Positions 9,218-18,763 of a DNA stretch of 64,000 nt are shown here, in pieces. The DNA lies in assembly GCA_000471925.1 (NCBI GenBank), contig CP006669.1, positions 558,001 to 622,000 on the forward strand, in the 5' to 3' direction. The DNA is from Ralstonia pickettii DTP0602. GTDB lineage: Bacteria > Pseudomonadota > Gammaproteobacteria > Burkholderiales > Burkholderiaceae. Position 1 is the stretch's first letter; every line of letters starts with the position of its first letter. Position numbers and translations under genes: made by a program. The notes beneath the pieces are model-generated. The model was not told where the DNA came from. It worked only from the letters and a program-made list of their open reading frames with translations, and made no database searches.

Positions 9218-10029
9218 AACCCGCCGCCTTTGACTACCTGCGCGCCGAATCCGCGCAGCATGCGCTGGAAGCGCTGGCCCGTGCCGGCGAGGATGCCCGC
9301 GTGCTGGCCGGCGGCCAGTCGCTGATGGCCGTGCTGAACATGCGGCTCGCGCAGCCGCAATTGCTGGTCGACATCTCGCGCACCCGTGACCTGGATACCG
9401 TGCGCATGGAAGGCGGCCATCTGGTGGTGGGCGCCGCCGCCACGCAGGGCAGTGTGGAATGGCGCCCGTCATTGGCCGACGAGGTGCCGCTGCTCGCGCT
9501 CGCCTTCCCGCACATCTCGCATTTCCAGATCCGCAACCGCGGCACCGTGTGCGGCTCCATCGCCCACGCCGACCCCAGCGCCGAGCTGCCGCTGGTGCTG
9601 ACCGCGCTCAGCGGCGAGGTGGTGCTGCGCTCGCTGCGCCGCCGCCGCGTGCTGCCGGCCGCCGAATTCTTCCGCGGCATGCTGATGACGGCGCGCGAGC
9701 CCGACGAGCTGGTGGAAGCTGTGCGCTTCCCCCTGAGCCGGCCCGGCGCGCGCTACGGCTTTACGGAGTTCTCCGCCCGCCATGGCGACTTCGCGCTGGT
9801 GGCCTGCGCCGCCATCGTCACGGACGACGCCATTGCGCTGGCCGTGGGCGGCGTGGCCGACCGGCCGGTGCTGGAGACCTGGCCACGCCTGAAGGGCAAG
9901 GCGCTGGCCGAGGCGATCAACGATTACAGCTGGAAGCTGGGCGCGCAGGACGACGCCCATGTCAGCGCGCAGTACCGCCGCCACCTGGTGCGGCAACTGG
10001 GCATGCGCGCAATCGAGGAGGCAAGATGA
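9214..10029 (+). CDS. hmfB: FAD-binding medium subunit of the furoyl-CoA dehydrogenase
   Basis: A 271-residue CoxM/CutM-type FAD subunit (KPAAFDYLRAESAQHALEAL at the start; AGGQSLMAVLNMRLAQP and the FAD loop IRNRGTVCGSIAHADPSAE). The chosen start is TTG at 9214, overlapping the hmfA stop as TTGA, because GGGAG lies about eight bases upstream and family homology begins there. An upstream in-frame start at 9175 would add 13 residues that look non-homologous. The protein passes electrons from the 2Fe-2S subunit to the acceptor. It lacks the extra 4Fe-4S insertion of 4-hydroxybenzoyl-CoA reductases. Confidence 0.82.
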   Translation: MKPAAFDYLRAESAQHALEALARAGEDARVLAGGQSLMAVLNMRLAQPQLLVDISRTRDLDTVRMEGGHLVVGAAATQGSVEWRPSLADEVPLLALAFPHISHFQIRNRGTVCGSIAHADPSAELPLVLTALSGEVVLRSLRRRRVLPAAEFFRGMLMTAREPDELVEAVRFPLSRPGARYGFTEFSARHGDFALVACAAIVTDDAIALAVGGVADRPVLETWPRLKGKALAEAINDYSWKLGAQDDAHVSAQYRRHLVRQLGMRAIEEAR

Positions 10030-10598
10030 GCAAGACCCCCAATGGCGCACCTCAGGGTGCGCGCCCCGTGATGCAGCGCGACGAGCGCCACTGCATCACC
10101 CTGACCCTGAACGGCACCGAACGCAACGGCCTGTGCGCCCCCCGCGAGCTGCTGTCCGACTTCCTGCGCCATGAACTCGGCGCCACCGGCACCCACGTCG
10201 GCTGTGAGCACGGCGTCTGCGGCGCGTGTACGGTGCGTGTGGACGGCGTGGCTGCGCGTTCCTGCCTGATGCTGGCAGTGCAGGCCGATGGCCGCGCCAT
10301 CAATACCGTCGAAGGCCTGGCCCCGCGCGAAGGCCTGGGCGACCTGCAGGAAGCCTTCCGCCGCCACCATGCGCTGCAGTGCGGCTTCTGCACGGCTGGC
10401 ATCCTGATGTCGTGCGCGGACTACCTGGAGCGGGTGCCCGAGCCGACCGAGGCGCAGGTGCGCGACATGCTGTCCGGCCACCTGTGCCGCTGCACGGGCT
10501 ACACGCCGATCGTCGCTGCCGTGCTCGACGTGGCTGCCAGCCGCGCGCGGACGCGCCGGCTCGCCGCCCCGGTTGCCGAGGAGCGCTGCCATGCTTGA
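10026..10598 (+). CDS. hmfC: [2Fe-2S] small subunit of the furoyl-CoA dehydrogenase
   Basis: A 190-residue iron-sulfur subunit with the plant-type cluster motif (HVGCEHGVCGACTVRVDG, then a later Cys in ARSCLMLA) and the second hydroxylase-type cluster motif (CGFCTAGI and LCRCTGYTPI). It overlaps the FAD subunit gene as ATGA, indicating translational coupling. It is slightly longer than the usual 155-170 residues because of an N-terminal extension of about 20 residues and a tail after the second cluster domain. Together with hmfA and hmfB it makes a complete molybdenum hydroxylase. Confidence 0.85.
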   Translation: MSKTPNGAPQGARPVMQRDERHCITLTLNGTERNGLCAPRELLSDFLRHELGATGTHVGCEHGVCGACTVRVDGVAARSCLMLAVQADGRAINTVEGLAPREGLGDLQEAFRRHHALQCGFCTAGILMSCADYLERVPEPTEAQVRDMLSGHLCRCTGYTPIVAAVLDVAASRARTRRLAAPVAEERCHA

Positions 10599-12144
10599 CC
10601 TCGGCCGCACCTTCCTGCAGAGCGTGGAGCGCAGCCCCCACGCCCCCGCCATCGTCGACGGTGACTTGCTGCTGACCTACGAGCAATGGCTCGCGCGCAT
10701 CCGCAGCGTGGCCGCAGGCTTGCTCGACCTGGGCCTGCGGCCGGGCGACCGCGTGCTCGCCATCCTGCAGAACCGCTGGGAGATGGCCACACTGCACTGG
10801 GCCTGCCAGTTCGCCGGCGTGGTCATCGTCCCACTGAACTGGCGCGCCAAGCCGGACGAGCTGGACTACTGCGTGCGCGACGGTGGCGTGAAAGTGCTGG
10901 TGTTCGAGCCCGTCAGCGCCGACGCCGTGCTGGACAGCCCCGCCGCGCAGGACATCCCCTGCATCGCACTGGACGGCGCGCCGGGCGGCTCGCTCTCGTT
11001 CGACACCCTGCTCCACGCCACGCCCCGCCGGGACAGCACGCAGGCCGAAGCCGGCGACATCTCGCTCATGCTGTACACCTCCGGCACCACCGGCAGGCCG
11101 AAAGGTGTGCCACGCCGCCACCGGCAAGAACGCGCGGCCGCGCTGGCGCATGTCGCGCAGAACCTGTACCGGCGCGGCGAGCGGACGCTGGGGGTGATGC
11201 CGCTGTACCACACCATGGGCGTGCGGTCCCTGCTGGCCATGGCCCTGGTGGATGGCCTGTTCGTCTGCGTGCGGCGCTGGAGCGCGCCGCAGGCGCTGCA
11301 GGCCATCGTCAACCATCGCGTGAGCTGCCTCTATCTCGTGCCCACGCTCTACCATGACCTGCTGGCCGAGCCGGGTTTCGACAGCATGCACGTGCGCACC
11401 GTCACCAAGCTCGGCTTTGCCGGGGCCGCCATGAACGACGGGCTGCTCACCCGGCTCGAGCAGGCGTTCCGCCCGGAGCTGTTCGTCAACCACTACGGCT
11501 CGTCCGAGGTGTACACCTTCAGCGTCGACCAGCACGCGGCGCGCAAACCCGGCAGTGCGGGCCGCGCCGGCCTCAACACGCGGCTGCGCGTGGCGCGGCT
11601 TGACGCGGCCTCACCCGACGAGCTGGCCGCGCCCGGCGAGGAAGGCCAGATCATCGCCGACCTGCGCGGCGACGAGGCCTTCGAGGGCTACTGGAACCGC
11701 GACGACGCCAATGCCAGGTCTCTGCGCGACGGCTGGTACTTCACCGGCGACATCGGCTACCTCGACGCCGACGGCGACCTGTTTGTCACCGGGCGGGTCG
11801 ACGACATGATCATCAGCGGCGGCGAAAACATCTCGCCCGCCGATATCGAATCGGTGCTGTCCCTGCACCCCGCCGTGGATGAGGTGGCCGTGGCCGGCGT
11901 GCCCGACCCCCGCTGGGGCCAGAAGGTGGTGGCCTTCGTCAAGCCGCGCGGCTGCGTCGATGCCGGGGCGCTGGACGATTACTGCCGCGGCTCCGACCTC
12001 GTCAACTTCAAACGCCCGCGCGACTACGTATTCGTCGCCGACATCCCGAAATCGCCGGTCGGCAAGATCCTGCGCCGGAAGCTGTCGGCGGGCGAATACG
12101 ACGCGCTTTCCTCTCTTCCCCACAGCGACCCCATCAAGGAGTAA
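10591..12144 (+). CDS. hmfD: 2-Furoyl-CoA synthetase-like AMP-dependent ligase
   Basis: A 517-residue acyl-adenylate-forming ligase. The ATP loop is YTSGTTGRPKGV near residue 165, the acyl-binding region contains NHYGSSEVY, and the C-terminal hinge and catalytic lysine motifs are FVTGRVDDMIISGGENISP and PKSPVGKILRRKL. The ATG at 10591 overlaps hmfC by eight bases and is preceded by GAGGAG. In the furoate pathway this enzyme makes 2-furoyl-CoA from 2-furoate, ATP and CoA, the substrate of HmfABC. Substrate choice is inferred from the operon. Confidence 0.8.
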   Translation: MLDLGRTFLQSVERSPHAPAIVDGDLLLTYEQWLARIRSVAAGLLDLGLRPGDRVLAILQNRWEMATLHWACQFAGVVIVPLNWRAKPDELDYCVRDGGVKVLVFEPVSADAVLDSPAAQDIPCIALDGAPGGSLSFDTLLHATPRRDSTQAEAGDISLMLYTSGTTGRPKGVPRRHRQERAAALAHVAQNLYRRGERTLGVMPLYHTMGVRSLLAMALVDGLFVCVRRWSAPQALQAIVNHRVSCLYLVPTLYHDLLAEPGFDSMHVRTVTKLGFAGAAMNDGLLTRLEQAFRPELFVNHYGSSEVYTFSVDQHAARKPGSAGRAGLNTRLRVARLDAASPDELAAPGEEGQIIADLRGDEAFEGYWNRDDANARSLRDGWYFTGDIGYLDADGDLFVTGRVDDMIISGGENISPADIESVLSLHPAVDEVAVAGVPDPRWGQKVVAFVKPRGCVDAGALDDYCRGSDLVNFKRPRDYVFVADIPKSPVGKILRRKLSAGEYDALSSLPHSDPIKE

Positions 12145-12148
12145 CGAC

Positions 12149-12964
12149 ATGACCCAGCCCTTCGCATTGACCCATCCCGACCAGCAGCGTCTGCAGGATC
12201 TCGACGGCTTTTCCGTGGAGATTGATCCGGCCCGCGAGCGCGCGGACATCATCCTGCATCGTCCGCCCTACAACGTGATCTCGATGGCGGCCCGCGACCA
12301 GTTGCGCGCCGTGTTCGAGGCACTGGACGCCGATGACCGCGTGCGTGTCATCGTGCTGCGCGCGCAGGGCAAGCATTTCTCCAGCGGCGGCGACATCCGC
12401 GGCTTCCTGGAGGCGTCGCCGGAGCATGTGTCGAACCTGGCGTGGAACGTGGCAGCGCCGGCGCGCTGCAGCAAGCCGGTGATCGCGGCCAACCGGGGCT
12501 ACTGCTTCGGCGTGGGCTTCGAACTGTCGCTGGCGTGCGACTTCCGCATCGCCACTGCCACCACGGAATACGCCCTGCCCGAGCAGAAGCTCGGCCAGAT
12601 TCCAGGCTCGGGCGGCTCGGCGCGGCTGCAGAAGATGGTGGGCGTGGGCCGCACCAAGGACATCGTCATGCGCTCGCGCCGCATCGCCGGCCGCCAGGCC
12701 TACGAGTGGGGCATCGCCGTGGACTGCGTGGCCGACGCCGAGCTGGAAGCCGCCACCGACGCGCTGGCCGACGAGCTGCGCGCCTTCTCCCCGCTGGCCC
12801 AGCGCACCGCCAAGAAGCTGCTCAACGATACCGAGGACGCACCGCTGTCGATCGCCATCGAACTCGAGGGGCACTGCTACAGCCGCCTGCGCAGCTCAGA
12901 TGACTTCCGCGAGGGCGTGGAAGCGTTCCACGCGAAGCGTAATCCCGAATTCCGCGGCAGCTGA
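12149..12964 (+). CDS. hmfE: Crotonase-fold hydrolase, 2-oxoglutaroyl-CoA hydrolase-like
   Basis: A 271-residue enoyl-CoA hydratase/isomerase-fold protein. The first oxyanion-hole segment is HFSSGGDIRGFLE and the second is NRGYCFGVGFELSLACDFRI. It starts four bases after hmfD. HmfE in Cupriavidus is a crotonase-superfamily protein assigned as 2-oxoglutaroyl-CoA hydrolase, releasing 2-oxoglutarate to the TCA cycle. Without the context it would be annotated as a generic enoyl-CoA hydratase. The position of the gene fits the last step of the pathway. Confidence 0.75.
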   Translation: MTQPFALTHPDQQRLQDLDGFSVEIDPARERADIILHRPPYNVISMAARDQLRAVFEALDADDRVRVIVLRAQGKHFSSGGDIRGFLEASPEHVSNLAWNVAAPARCSKPVIAANRGYCFGVGFELSLACDFRIATATTEYALPEQKLGQIPGSGGSARLQKMVGVGRTKDIVMRSRRIAGRQAYEWGIAVDCVADAELEAATDALADELRAFSPLAQRTAKKLLNDTEDAPLSIAIELEGHCYSRLRSSDDFREGVEAFHAKRNPEFRGS

Positions 12965-13078
12965 CCGCGGGCGCAGGCGGGGCTGACCCGCCTGCCGAGC
13001 CCGAGAGACGGACGCGTCGACGATGCCCCCGGTGGGCATCGCGGGGAGCCGTTCACTCAAAAAGATAAGGAGACAACG

Positions 13079-14428
13079 ATGGAAGTGCTGGCAAATGACA
13101 AGGTGCCGACCAGCGGCGCCCCCGTGGCCGCGAACAACCGGCAGGTGCTGGGCGCGGTGACCGCTTCGTGCATGGGATGGGCGCTCGACCTGTTCGACCT
13201 GTTTATCCTGCTGTTCGTGGCGCCGGTGATCGGCAAGCTGTTCTTTCCGTCCAAGCATGCGATGCTGTCGCTGGCGGCGGTGTACGCGTCGTTCGCGGTG
13301 ACGCTGCTGATGCGGCCGCTCGGCTCGGCGATCTTCGGGGCCTACGCGGACCGGCACGGGCGCAAGGGTGCCATGGTGGTGGCCGTGACCGGCGTCGGCC
13401 TGTCGACGGCGGCGTTCGGGCTGCTGCCGACGGTCGCCCAGATCGGCCTCTTCGCGCCGGCGCTGTTCATCCTGCTGCGGCTGGTGCAGGGCGTGTTCGT
13501 CGGCGGCGTGGTCGCTTCGACGCATACAATCGGCACGGAATCGGTGCCGCCGTCGTGGCGCGGCGCGGTGTCCGGCCTGGTGGGCGGCGGCGGCGCGGGC
13601 ATCGGCGCGCTGCTGGCGTCGATCACGTACATGGCAATGACGGCGCTGTTCCCCGGCGACGCCTTCGAGGTCTGGGGATGGCGATGCATGTTCTTCGCCG
13701 GCATTGTCAGCTCGGTGCTGGGGCTGGTCATCTTCAACTCGCTGGAAGAGTCGCCGCTGTGGAAGCAGCTGCAGGCGGAAAAGGCCGCCAGCGGCCACGC
13801 CAAACCGCAAGCGCATCCGCTGCGCACGCTGTTCTCGCGCGAGTATCGTGGCATCCTGCTGGTCAACATCCTGCTGACCGTGGGCGCAGGCAGCACCTAC
13901 TACCTGACTTCCGGCTACCTTCCCACCTTCCTCAAGGTCGTGGTCAAGGCGTCCCCCGGCGAGTCCTCGGCCATCCTGATGCTGAGCAGCCTCGGTGTGA
14001 TCGTCGCGTCGGTGGCAGCAGGGCATTTCAGCACGCTGGTCGGCCGCAAGCGGGCCTTCCTGCTAATCGGCGCGGTCAGCCTGGTGCTGATGCCGTTGCT
14101 CTACCAATGGATGCCCGCCGCGCCAACCGCCACCCTGCGCGGCGTCTACGCGGTGGCGCTCAGCATGCTCGGGTGCGCCGGCTTCGCCCCGATCCTCATC
14201 TTCCTGAACGAGCGGTTTCCCACCAGCATCCGCGCCTCCGGCACGGGCTTGTCGTGGAACATCGGCTTCGCCATCGGCGGAATGATGCCGACGCTCGCCT
14301 CGCTCGCCGCAGGCACGCCCGCCGACCTTCCGGTGATCCTTGGTGTTTTCCTTGCGGTCGTCACGCTGGCCTATCTGGCAGGCGCCGCAATCGTGCCGGA
14401 GACACTGGGCCGTCTCGGCGAAAAGTAG
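13079..14428 (+). CDS. hmfT1: MFS transporter, likely furoate uptake
   Basis: A 449-residue major facilitator of the metabolite:H+/aromatic acid symporter type. It has about 12 hydrophobic segments, the first at GWALDLFDLFILLFVAPVIG, and the loop 2-3 signature GAYADRHGRKGAM. RBS AAGGAG lies just before the ATG. It follows hmfE by 114 bases and is the last gene before the ISL3 element. An MFS gene accompanies the hmf cluster of Cupriavidus, so import of furoate is the natural reading. The symbol is contextual. Confidence 0.72.
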   Translation: MEVLANDKVPTSGAPVAANNRQVLGAVTASCMGWALDLFDLFILLFVAPVIGKLFFPSKHAMLSLAAVYASFAVTLLMRPLGSAIFGAYADRHGRKGAMVVAVTGVGLSTAAFGLLPTVAQIGLFAPALFILLRLVQGVFVGGVVASTHTIGTESVPPSWRGAVSGLVGGGGAGIGALLASITYMAMTALFPGDAFEVWGWRCMFFAGIVSSVLGLVIFNSLEESPLWKQLQAEKAASGHAKPQAHPLRTLFSREYRGILLVNILLTVGAGSTYYLTSGYLPTFLKVVVKASPGESSAILMLSSLGVIVASVAAGHFSTLVGRKRAFLLIGAVSLVLMPLLYQWMPAAPTATLRGVYAVALSMLGCAGFAPILIFLNERFPTSIRASGTGLSWNIGFAIGGMMPTLASLAAGTPADLPVILGVFLAVVTLAYLAGAAIVPETLGRLGEK

Positions 14429-14615
14429 ACATGCCACGCTTGAGCGGGAATCTATGACGGCCGTGCTGGTGGTCTAGGCAACGCTGGACCGAAACCCGTT
14501 GGGGCGCTCGCGGGCGGTCGATCAAGGGATTGGCCGCGGAGTCAACCATCAACGTCAAATCCGCCACGTTGGGATCAGCAAACTGCCGAACGGTGCCGTA
14601 GAACAAAGGAAAGTT

Positions 14616-16522
14616 GGGTCTTCCGCAATTTGTGTGACGACGGCGAACTCGCGTGGAGGACCTTGCCGTCGTCCCCTCACTACCACCATTCTTCTGCTTG
14701 TTGAAAACGTCGGCGAGCCCGCCAGGGTTCGTCCTAGCCGTACGAGCTCACCCGCCCGCGATGGCGACCGGACTAGCGTGTCATGCAGGACAAGGCAGGT
14801 CTATCAGTTTGGCTTCAATACCCGCAGCCGCAGAAGCTCGATGTTCGCGCGCCCATACATCTGGCGCTTGAGGAACTTGAGCCGGTTGACGTGACCCTCG
14901 GTCTGGCCATTGCTGCCATGGCAGCTTGAAGGCCGCCCGCATAGCCGGTAAGTCGGCGCGCAGGCTTTGCGCGAACCTACGCATTTCCGCAGCGTCGCAG
15001 CACGACAGACGCTTCAACCATCGATCGAACTGCCGCGGACTTCGCCGGCGCATGAGCCCGAGAAACTCCCGCGCGAGGCTGCGGACCTCGCCCACCACGG
15101 GTTCGATCTTGCACAGCGCCTGCACGAAGCGCTCGGGTCCGCGCTCCTGGGCTCCGCGACCGCGAGCTCCTCCATCCTATAAGCCATCCGAATACGCGCC
15201 TGGCCGACGGGCACGGCATCGTGCGCACGGGTGCTGGGAAAAGAGCTTCTTGCCCTGCGGAAAAAGGAGGCGAATCACGCAATTCCGAACGGCGGCGCGA
15301 CTGCCCGTATAGCCCCGCTGCTTGAGTTCCTGCCAGATCAGTTCAGGAAAGCGACAGCCCTGTGCGATTCGCTCCTCGATATAGCTGCGATAGGGATTTA
15401 AAGGCGTCGGACCCCGCGCCCTGGGTGCGCGCTCGGGGAATGCCCCCGCGGTGATGAAGTTGCGCACGGTTCGATGGTCGATTGAGAGCTCGTGCCCGAT
15501 TCCTTTCATCGTGCCGCCCTGGGCGTGTAGCGCCATAACCCGCTCGTACAGCGCCACCCGCGAGGCGCGTCGCTGATCGCTCAGACGCTGCCATGACCAC
15601 AGTGAGTTGCGGCTCAGCTCCCGCTGCCGTCCCAGGGTCACGCCACCGACCTCGACTTGCTGCGCGGCTTGGCGCAGTTGCGGTCCGAGTCGGCACAGCA
15701 GTCTCTCAACGTTGTCGCGCAAGTTGCACAGTAGATGCCAGCGATCCGAGATTTGCGTGGCTGCCGGCAGCGCGATGTCGACCGCCTCGCAGTAGGCCCC
15801 AGCCCGGTCCCTGGCGACGATCTCGATCGATGGGTGCGCACGCATCCACGCGGCCACCGCAGTTCCTTCCCTGCCGGCGAACACTTCGATAGGCTCACGC
15901 CGCTCCAGGTCGACGATGATCGTTCCGTACTGGTGACCGCGCGCGATCGCCCAGTCATCGATGCCGACGACCCGCGGTCGTGGTTTGCGCTTGCGCTCAG
16001 GAGCTCTGCGCAACTCCCACAGCACGGTGTCGGCACTGGTGCGCAAGCCCAGGACGTTAGCAAGCCTGGCTGCCGCCTCACCACCGAGGGCATGGCCCAG
16101 CGCGTGCAACGCCCGAGCCTGCGATCGCGTACGACGTTGATGCGGACCGGCTAAGGCGTGGATGTTCTCGGCAAAGGTACGACGCGGGCAGCCGGCGTTT
16201 GCACACTTGAAGCGACGCACCTCAACGGCGAGAACGACCCGCTGCTCGAGCATCGGACGTTCTTCCAGCCTGCGCACATAGCTGCCGTGGCGTCGATTAC
16301 TCCAACGATGGCAGGCAGGACAAGGTGCCGCGCGAACCGTACTGCAGGCTTCGACGGTAATGGTCTCCCCTCGCGCATCGCTGGAGATGACGCGCTTACC
16401 CACACGGGCGAGAATACGATCGATCCCACCGAGAACGTGGCTCATGGTAACGATCAACGTAAAGCCAGATCGGCCCGAAATCAAGCCCTTGACGCGGTCG
16501 TCACACAAAGTGCGGGAGACCC
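14616..16522 (-). mobile_element. ISL3-family insertion sequence, copy 1 (degenerate)
   Basis: The inverted ends start GGGTCTTCCGCAATTTGTGT on the left and GGGTCTCCCGCACTTTGTGT on the reversed right, 27 of the first 30 bases identical. Similarity to copy 2 continues about 20 bases outside these points on both sides (to about 14596 and 16548), so the true tips may be slightly further out. No direct repeat could be recognised. The transposase gene inside is broken. Copy 2 is at 56596-58517 and an end fragment at 47390-47549. Confidence 0.75.
14781..16445 (-). pseudogene. ISL3 transposase, frameshifted
   Basis: The N-terminal 420 residues read openly from an ATG at 16445 (MSHVLGGIDRILARVGKRV). 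They include the zinc-binding CPACHRWSNRRHG and CANAGCPRRTF and the DDE region beginning VVGIDDWAIARGHQYGTI. Comparison with copy 2 shows the frame is lost around 15150-15260 and again near 14920. The C-terminal part continues in other frames (CKIEPVVGEVRSLAREFLGL). A functional transposase is therefore not expected from this copy. Confidence 0.75.
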
Positions 16523-16849
16523 ATCTTTACTACACTTCACGGCAACACGACGGGAGTCAATTGCAAGGCGACCGTCGCCGCATTCGGGCGAGCTATCCCC
16601 ACCTACACTCCCACGACGCATCGTGTAGTAACGTCGATCGCCGACTTAGCCATGGCCGACCGATTGGGCGCCGATATACGTCATCCACCACGATCGCATC
16701 GGCCTGAATGATCGACCTGGATGATGCCCATCGGACAACGCGCCACGACGTTGCCGGGAGGAATGCGCTGTTCCGCCTGCCGAAGCGCTTCCTCCTCTCA
16801 AAGAGATGCCCAGCGTCGCGAAATCGTGTCCTACGTCGGTGGCGCTAAC

Positions 16850-17010
16850 GCCGGCCTCCGCACAGCGTTTATGAGGCATGCCACCGGCTGCGACATCCCG
16901 CCGGCTTGCACGTGAGCGACCAGCATGTCGACCTGCGCTATGTGTACGACAACTTTGGCCATGCCTCGATCGCCACCACCAGCGCCAACCTGCACAGCAA
17001 GAAGGGGTTG
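16850..17010 (+). pseudogene. C-terminal remnant of a tyrosine recombinase
   Basis: The stretch DLRYVYDNFGHASIATTSAN is the C-terminal motif of XerC/phage integrases (normally GHASIATTSxYLH). The catalytic Tyr position carries Asn and the upstream RHATG segment is in another frame. Nothing of the N-terminal catalytic Arg box is present. It is a fossil of an integrase, one of several in this window. The rest of 16549-16849 holds nothing recognisable. Confidence 0.6.
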
Positions 17011-17069
17011 GAACCAGGGTTGATTTTGGCTTCCCGCTTACAAACGCGCTGTGCGGTCAAGCACGAAAG

Positions 17070-17432
17070 TCACTCCGCGATCGCGATAATCTGGTTTAGC
17101 TGCTCGCAAACGGCAGCAAAAACCTCCAAGGGCGCCTGCTTCCAGGGGTGAGCCCTTGCGTTTCGGGCTCGCCAGTCAAACGACTTGGGTTGATGGGCCA
17201 GAACGTAGCTGTCCTTTCCCTTCGGGCCCTGAAACTTGATCGCAAACGGATTGGTCTCGTTGTAGGCTGCCGTAGTCATCGGCAAGCCAATCACGATACT
17301 AGTCCTTTCATTAAACGGCCGCGGTGAAAGAACAAGCATCGGATGCATATCCTTCATCTCGCGGCCGGCTTGCGGATTGCAGTCGATCCAAATAATGTCT
17401 CGTCGTTCAGGCGCCCATAGCTTGCCCGCCAT
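17070..17432 (-). CDS. mazF: MazF/PemK-family endoribonuclease toxin
   Basis: A 120-residue protein with the PemK/MazF fold signature: PERRDIIWIDCNPQAGREM near the N-terminus, HPMLVLSPRPFN, and the central VIGLPMTT. MazF toxins cut mRNA at short sequences. The ATG overlaps the stop of the upstream antitoxin gene by one base (TAATG), so toxin is made after antitoxin from one message. It appears full length with all conserved segments present. The target sequence cannot be predicted. Confidence 0.85.
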   Translation of the reverse strand: MAGKLWAPERRDIIWIDCNPQAGREMKDMHPMLVLSPRPFNERTSIVIGLPMTTAAYNETNPFAIKFQGPKGKDSYVLAHQPKSFDWRARNARAHPWKQAPLEVFAAVCEQLNQIIAIAE

Positions 17433-17686
17433 TACATGGCCTCCGCGCCGACACGCCGCGTGGCCATGGCTTCGCCGCCGTGCTTGATGGGGTCAAACAG
17501 GGCAAGCTTTTCCGCGAGAGTGAGGGCACGACGACCAACTGGTCGAACAGTTACGCCAATCTCATCGACGGATACCTCCACTTCCTGACCCTCGGCGAAA
17601 TGTGCAGAACGAGCCACCGCAGTGGGGATTCGAACGGCCAAGCTGTTGCCCCACTTCTGAATCGTCAGGGTTGCGCTTTTTCGCAT
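17432..17686 (-). CDS. mazE: MazE-family antitoxin
   Basis: An 84-residue AbrB/SpoVT-type antitoxin (RKSATLTIQKWGNSLAVRIP; C-terminal acidic/hydrophobic tail EKLALFDPIKHGG that would bind the toxin). The chosen ATG at 17686 has GGAGG seven bases upstream and starts at the family N-terminus. An in-frame start at 17743 would add a hydrophobic leader not seen in the family. The gene likely represses its own promoter in the AT-rich region 17690-17760. Confidence 0.85.
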   Translation of the reverse strand: MRKSATLTIQKWGNSLAVRIPTAVARSAHFAEGQEVEVSVDEIGVTVRPVGRRALTLAEKLALFDPIKHGGEAMATRRVGAEAM

Positions 17687-17743
17687 GAAGATGCCTCCAA
17701 ACAATGTTGATACAAGTATAAACATAACATATCTATGTTTCAA

Positions 17744-18556
17744 CGCGTATCTACTTCACTCCCTCGACGTTGCTCGCCATCGCTGCCAACCAATGATTTT
17801 CTCCGCCCTAAAATACACTTGGGCGGCGCCATACCGATGCTGCACTTACACTGCGATAGGCTGCGCGAGCCCCCGGTTTCACCCCAGGCCACGTCTGTAT
17901 CCAGTATGCGCCCGGCCTGTCGAAGCAACCCACGAGCGCAGCACGCCCCCCCCTGCAATACGTCGACATGGGCGCCGAGCCGGTCGGCTCCGCAGGAGCG
18001 GCATCGAATCGGTTGGGGCACCCCGAAGAAGGAAGAACCGTGATTCAACGCAGATCTCGTTCGCGCTATTCCGGGCAGCGCCGGCTATGGCAGCATCCAC
18101 GGCGACATCGTAGCCCGCTGGAAGCCACCGGACGCGCTGATGACTGCCACGACAGGGAAATCGGTCGCCGCATTGTCGAGCTTGAGCAAGGCAGGCCAGG
18201 ACCGCACGGCATGGGCAAGCCTTGCTCAAGCGACGATCACTGATCTTTCGAGGAGGTTCCGGCGCGGCACCTCTAGGTCCGTCGACCACATTCCGCAGAC
18301 ACCGCCTGCGAAATTGCCTAGCCACGTGACTTCGCAGACATGCCGGTAACGAAAATTTCGAAGCCCCCCCCCCCGGAACACCGTCCACCGGTCCGCCCTA
18401 GGCAAAGCCTTCTCAGTGCCCTAGTCGGCTTTCGGCTGTCTGTGCTCCCAGTGCGCAACGAGATGGCGCGCAAGCAACAGACAGGATTCGTGCCCTTCTT
18501 GATTAGATGCTAGATTTGGTGCAAAATTACATCAATTTTGAGGCAAGGAACATGTT
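17744..18556. other. Gene-poor spacer between MazEF and VapBC
   Basis: I see no convincing gene in these 0.8 kb. They contain an 11-base C homopolymer at 18364-18374, a copy of a 28-base motif at 17991-18018 that also occurs at 4946-4973, and the AT-rich promoter region of vapB near 18480-18550. Confidence 0.5.
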
Positions 18557-18763
18557 ATGCGCACCACCGTCACCATCGACGATGCCCTCTATGAACAAGC
18601 GCTAGAGGTGGCCGACCCCGGCATGGACAAATCCGACCTTTTTCGTGAGGCCATCAAGACTTTCGTCCGGGTACAAGCGGCCAAGCGCCTCGCGGCACTG
18701 GGTGGCGCCGCTCCAGGCATGCAAGATGTGCCACGTCGCCGTATGGAGCCTGAAGCGAAATGA
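18557..18763 (+). CDS. vapB: VapB-family antitoxin
   Basis: A 68-residue protein starting [19 protein letters not shown], the ribbon-helix-helix type start of VapB antitoxins paired with PIN toxins. AAGGAA lies six bases before the ATG. It overlaps vapC by four bases (ATGA), so the pair is translationally coupled. The basic C-terminal half would contact the toxin and the N-terminus would bind the operator. Confidence 0.88.
   Translation: MRTTVTIDDALYEQALEVADPGMDKSDLFREAIKTFVRVQAAKRLAALGGAAPGMQDVPRRRMEPEAK

Noticed and set aside
7610..9472. Long reverse ORF of 620 codons
   Set aside because: It lies opposite hmfA and hmfB, whose motifs and overlaps are clear; the reverse frame is rich in Arg, Ala, His and Gly as expected for a GC-rich shadow and has no domain.
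12896..14026. Reverse ORF of 376 codons over the MFS gene
   Set aside because: Shadow of hmfT1 with Gln/His/Arg-rich, low-complexity translation.
14457..14606. Short reverse ORF beside ISL3 copy 1 (VRQFADPNVADLTLMV)
   Set aside because: It may be a scrap of a gene cut by the element, but no family could be recognised and it is only 80 codons.
17040..17100. Recombinase C-terminus extending into the mazF end
   Set aside because: The frame runs on past the LH motif without further similarity and overlaps the well-supported mazF gene on the other strand.
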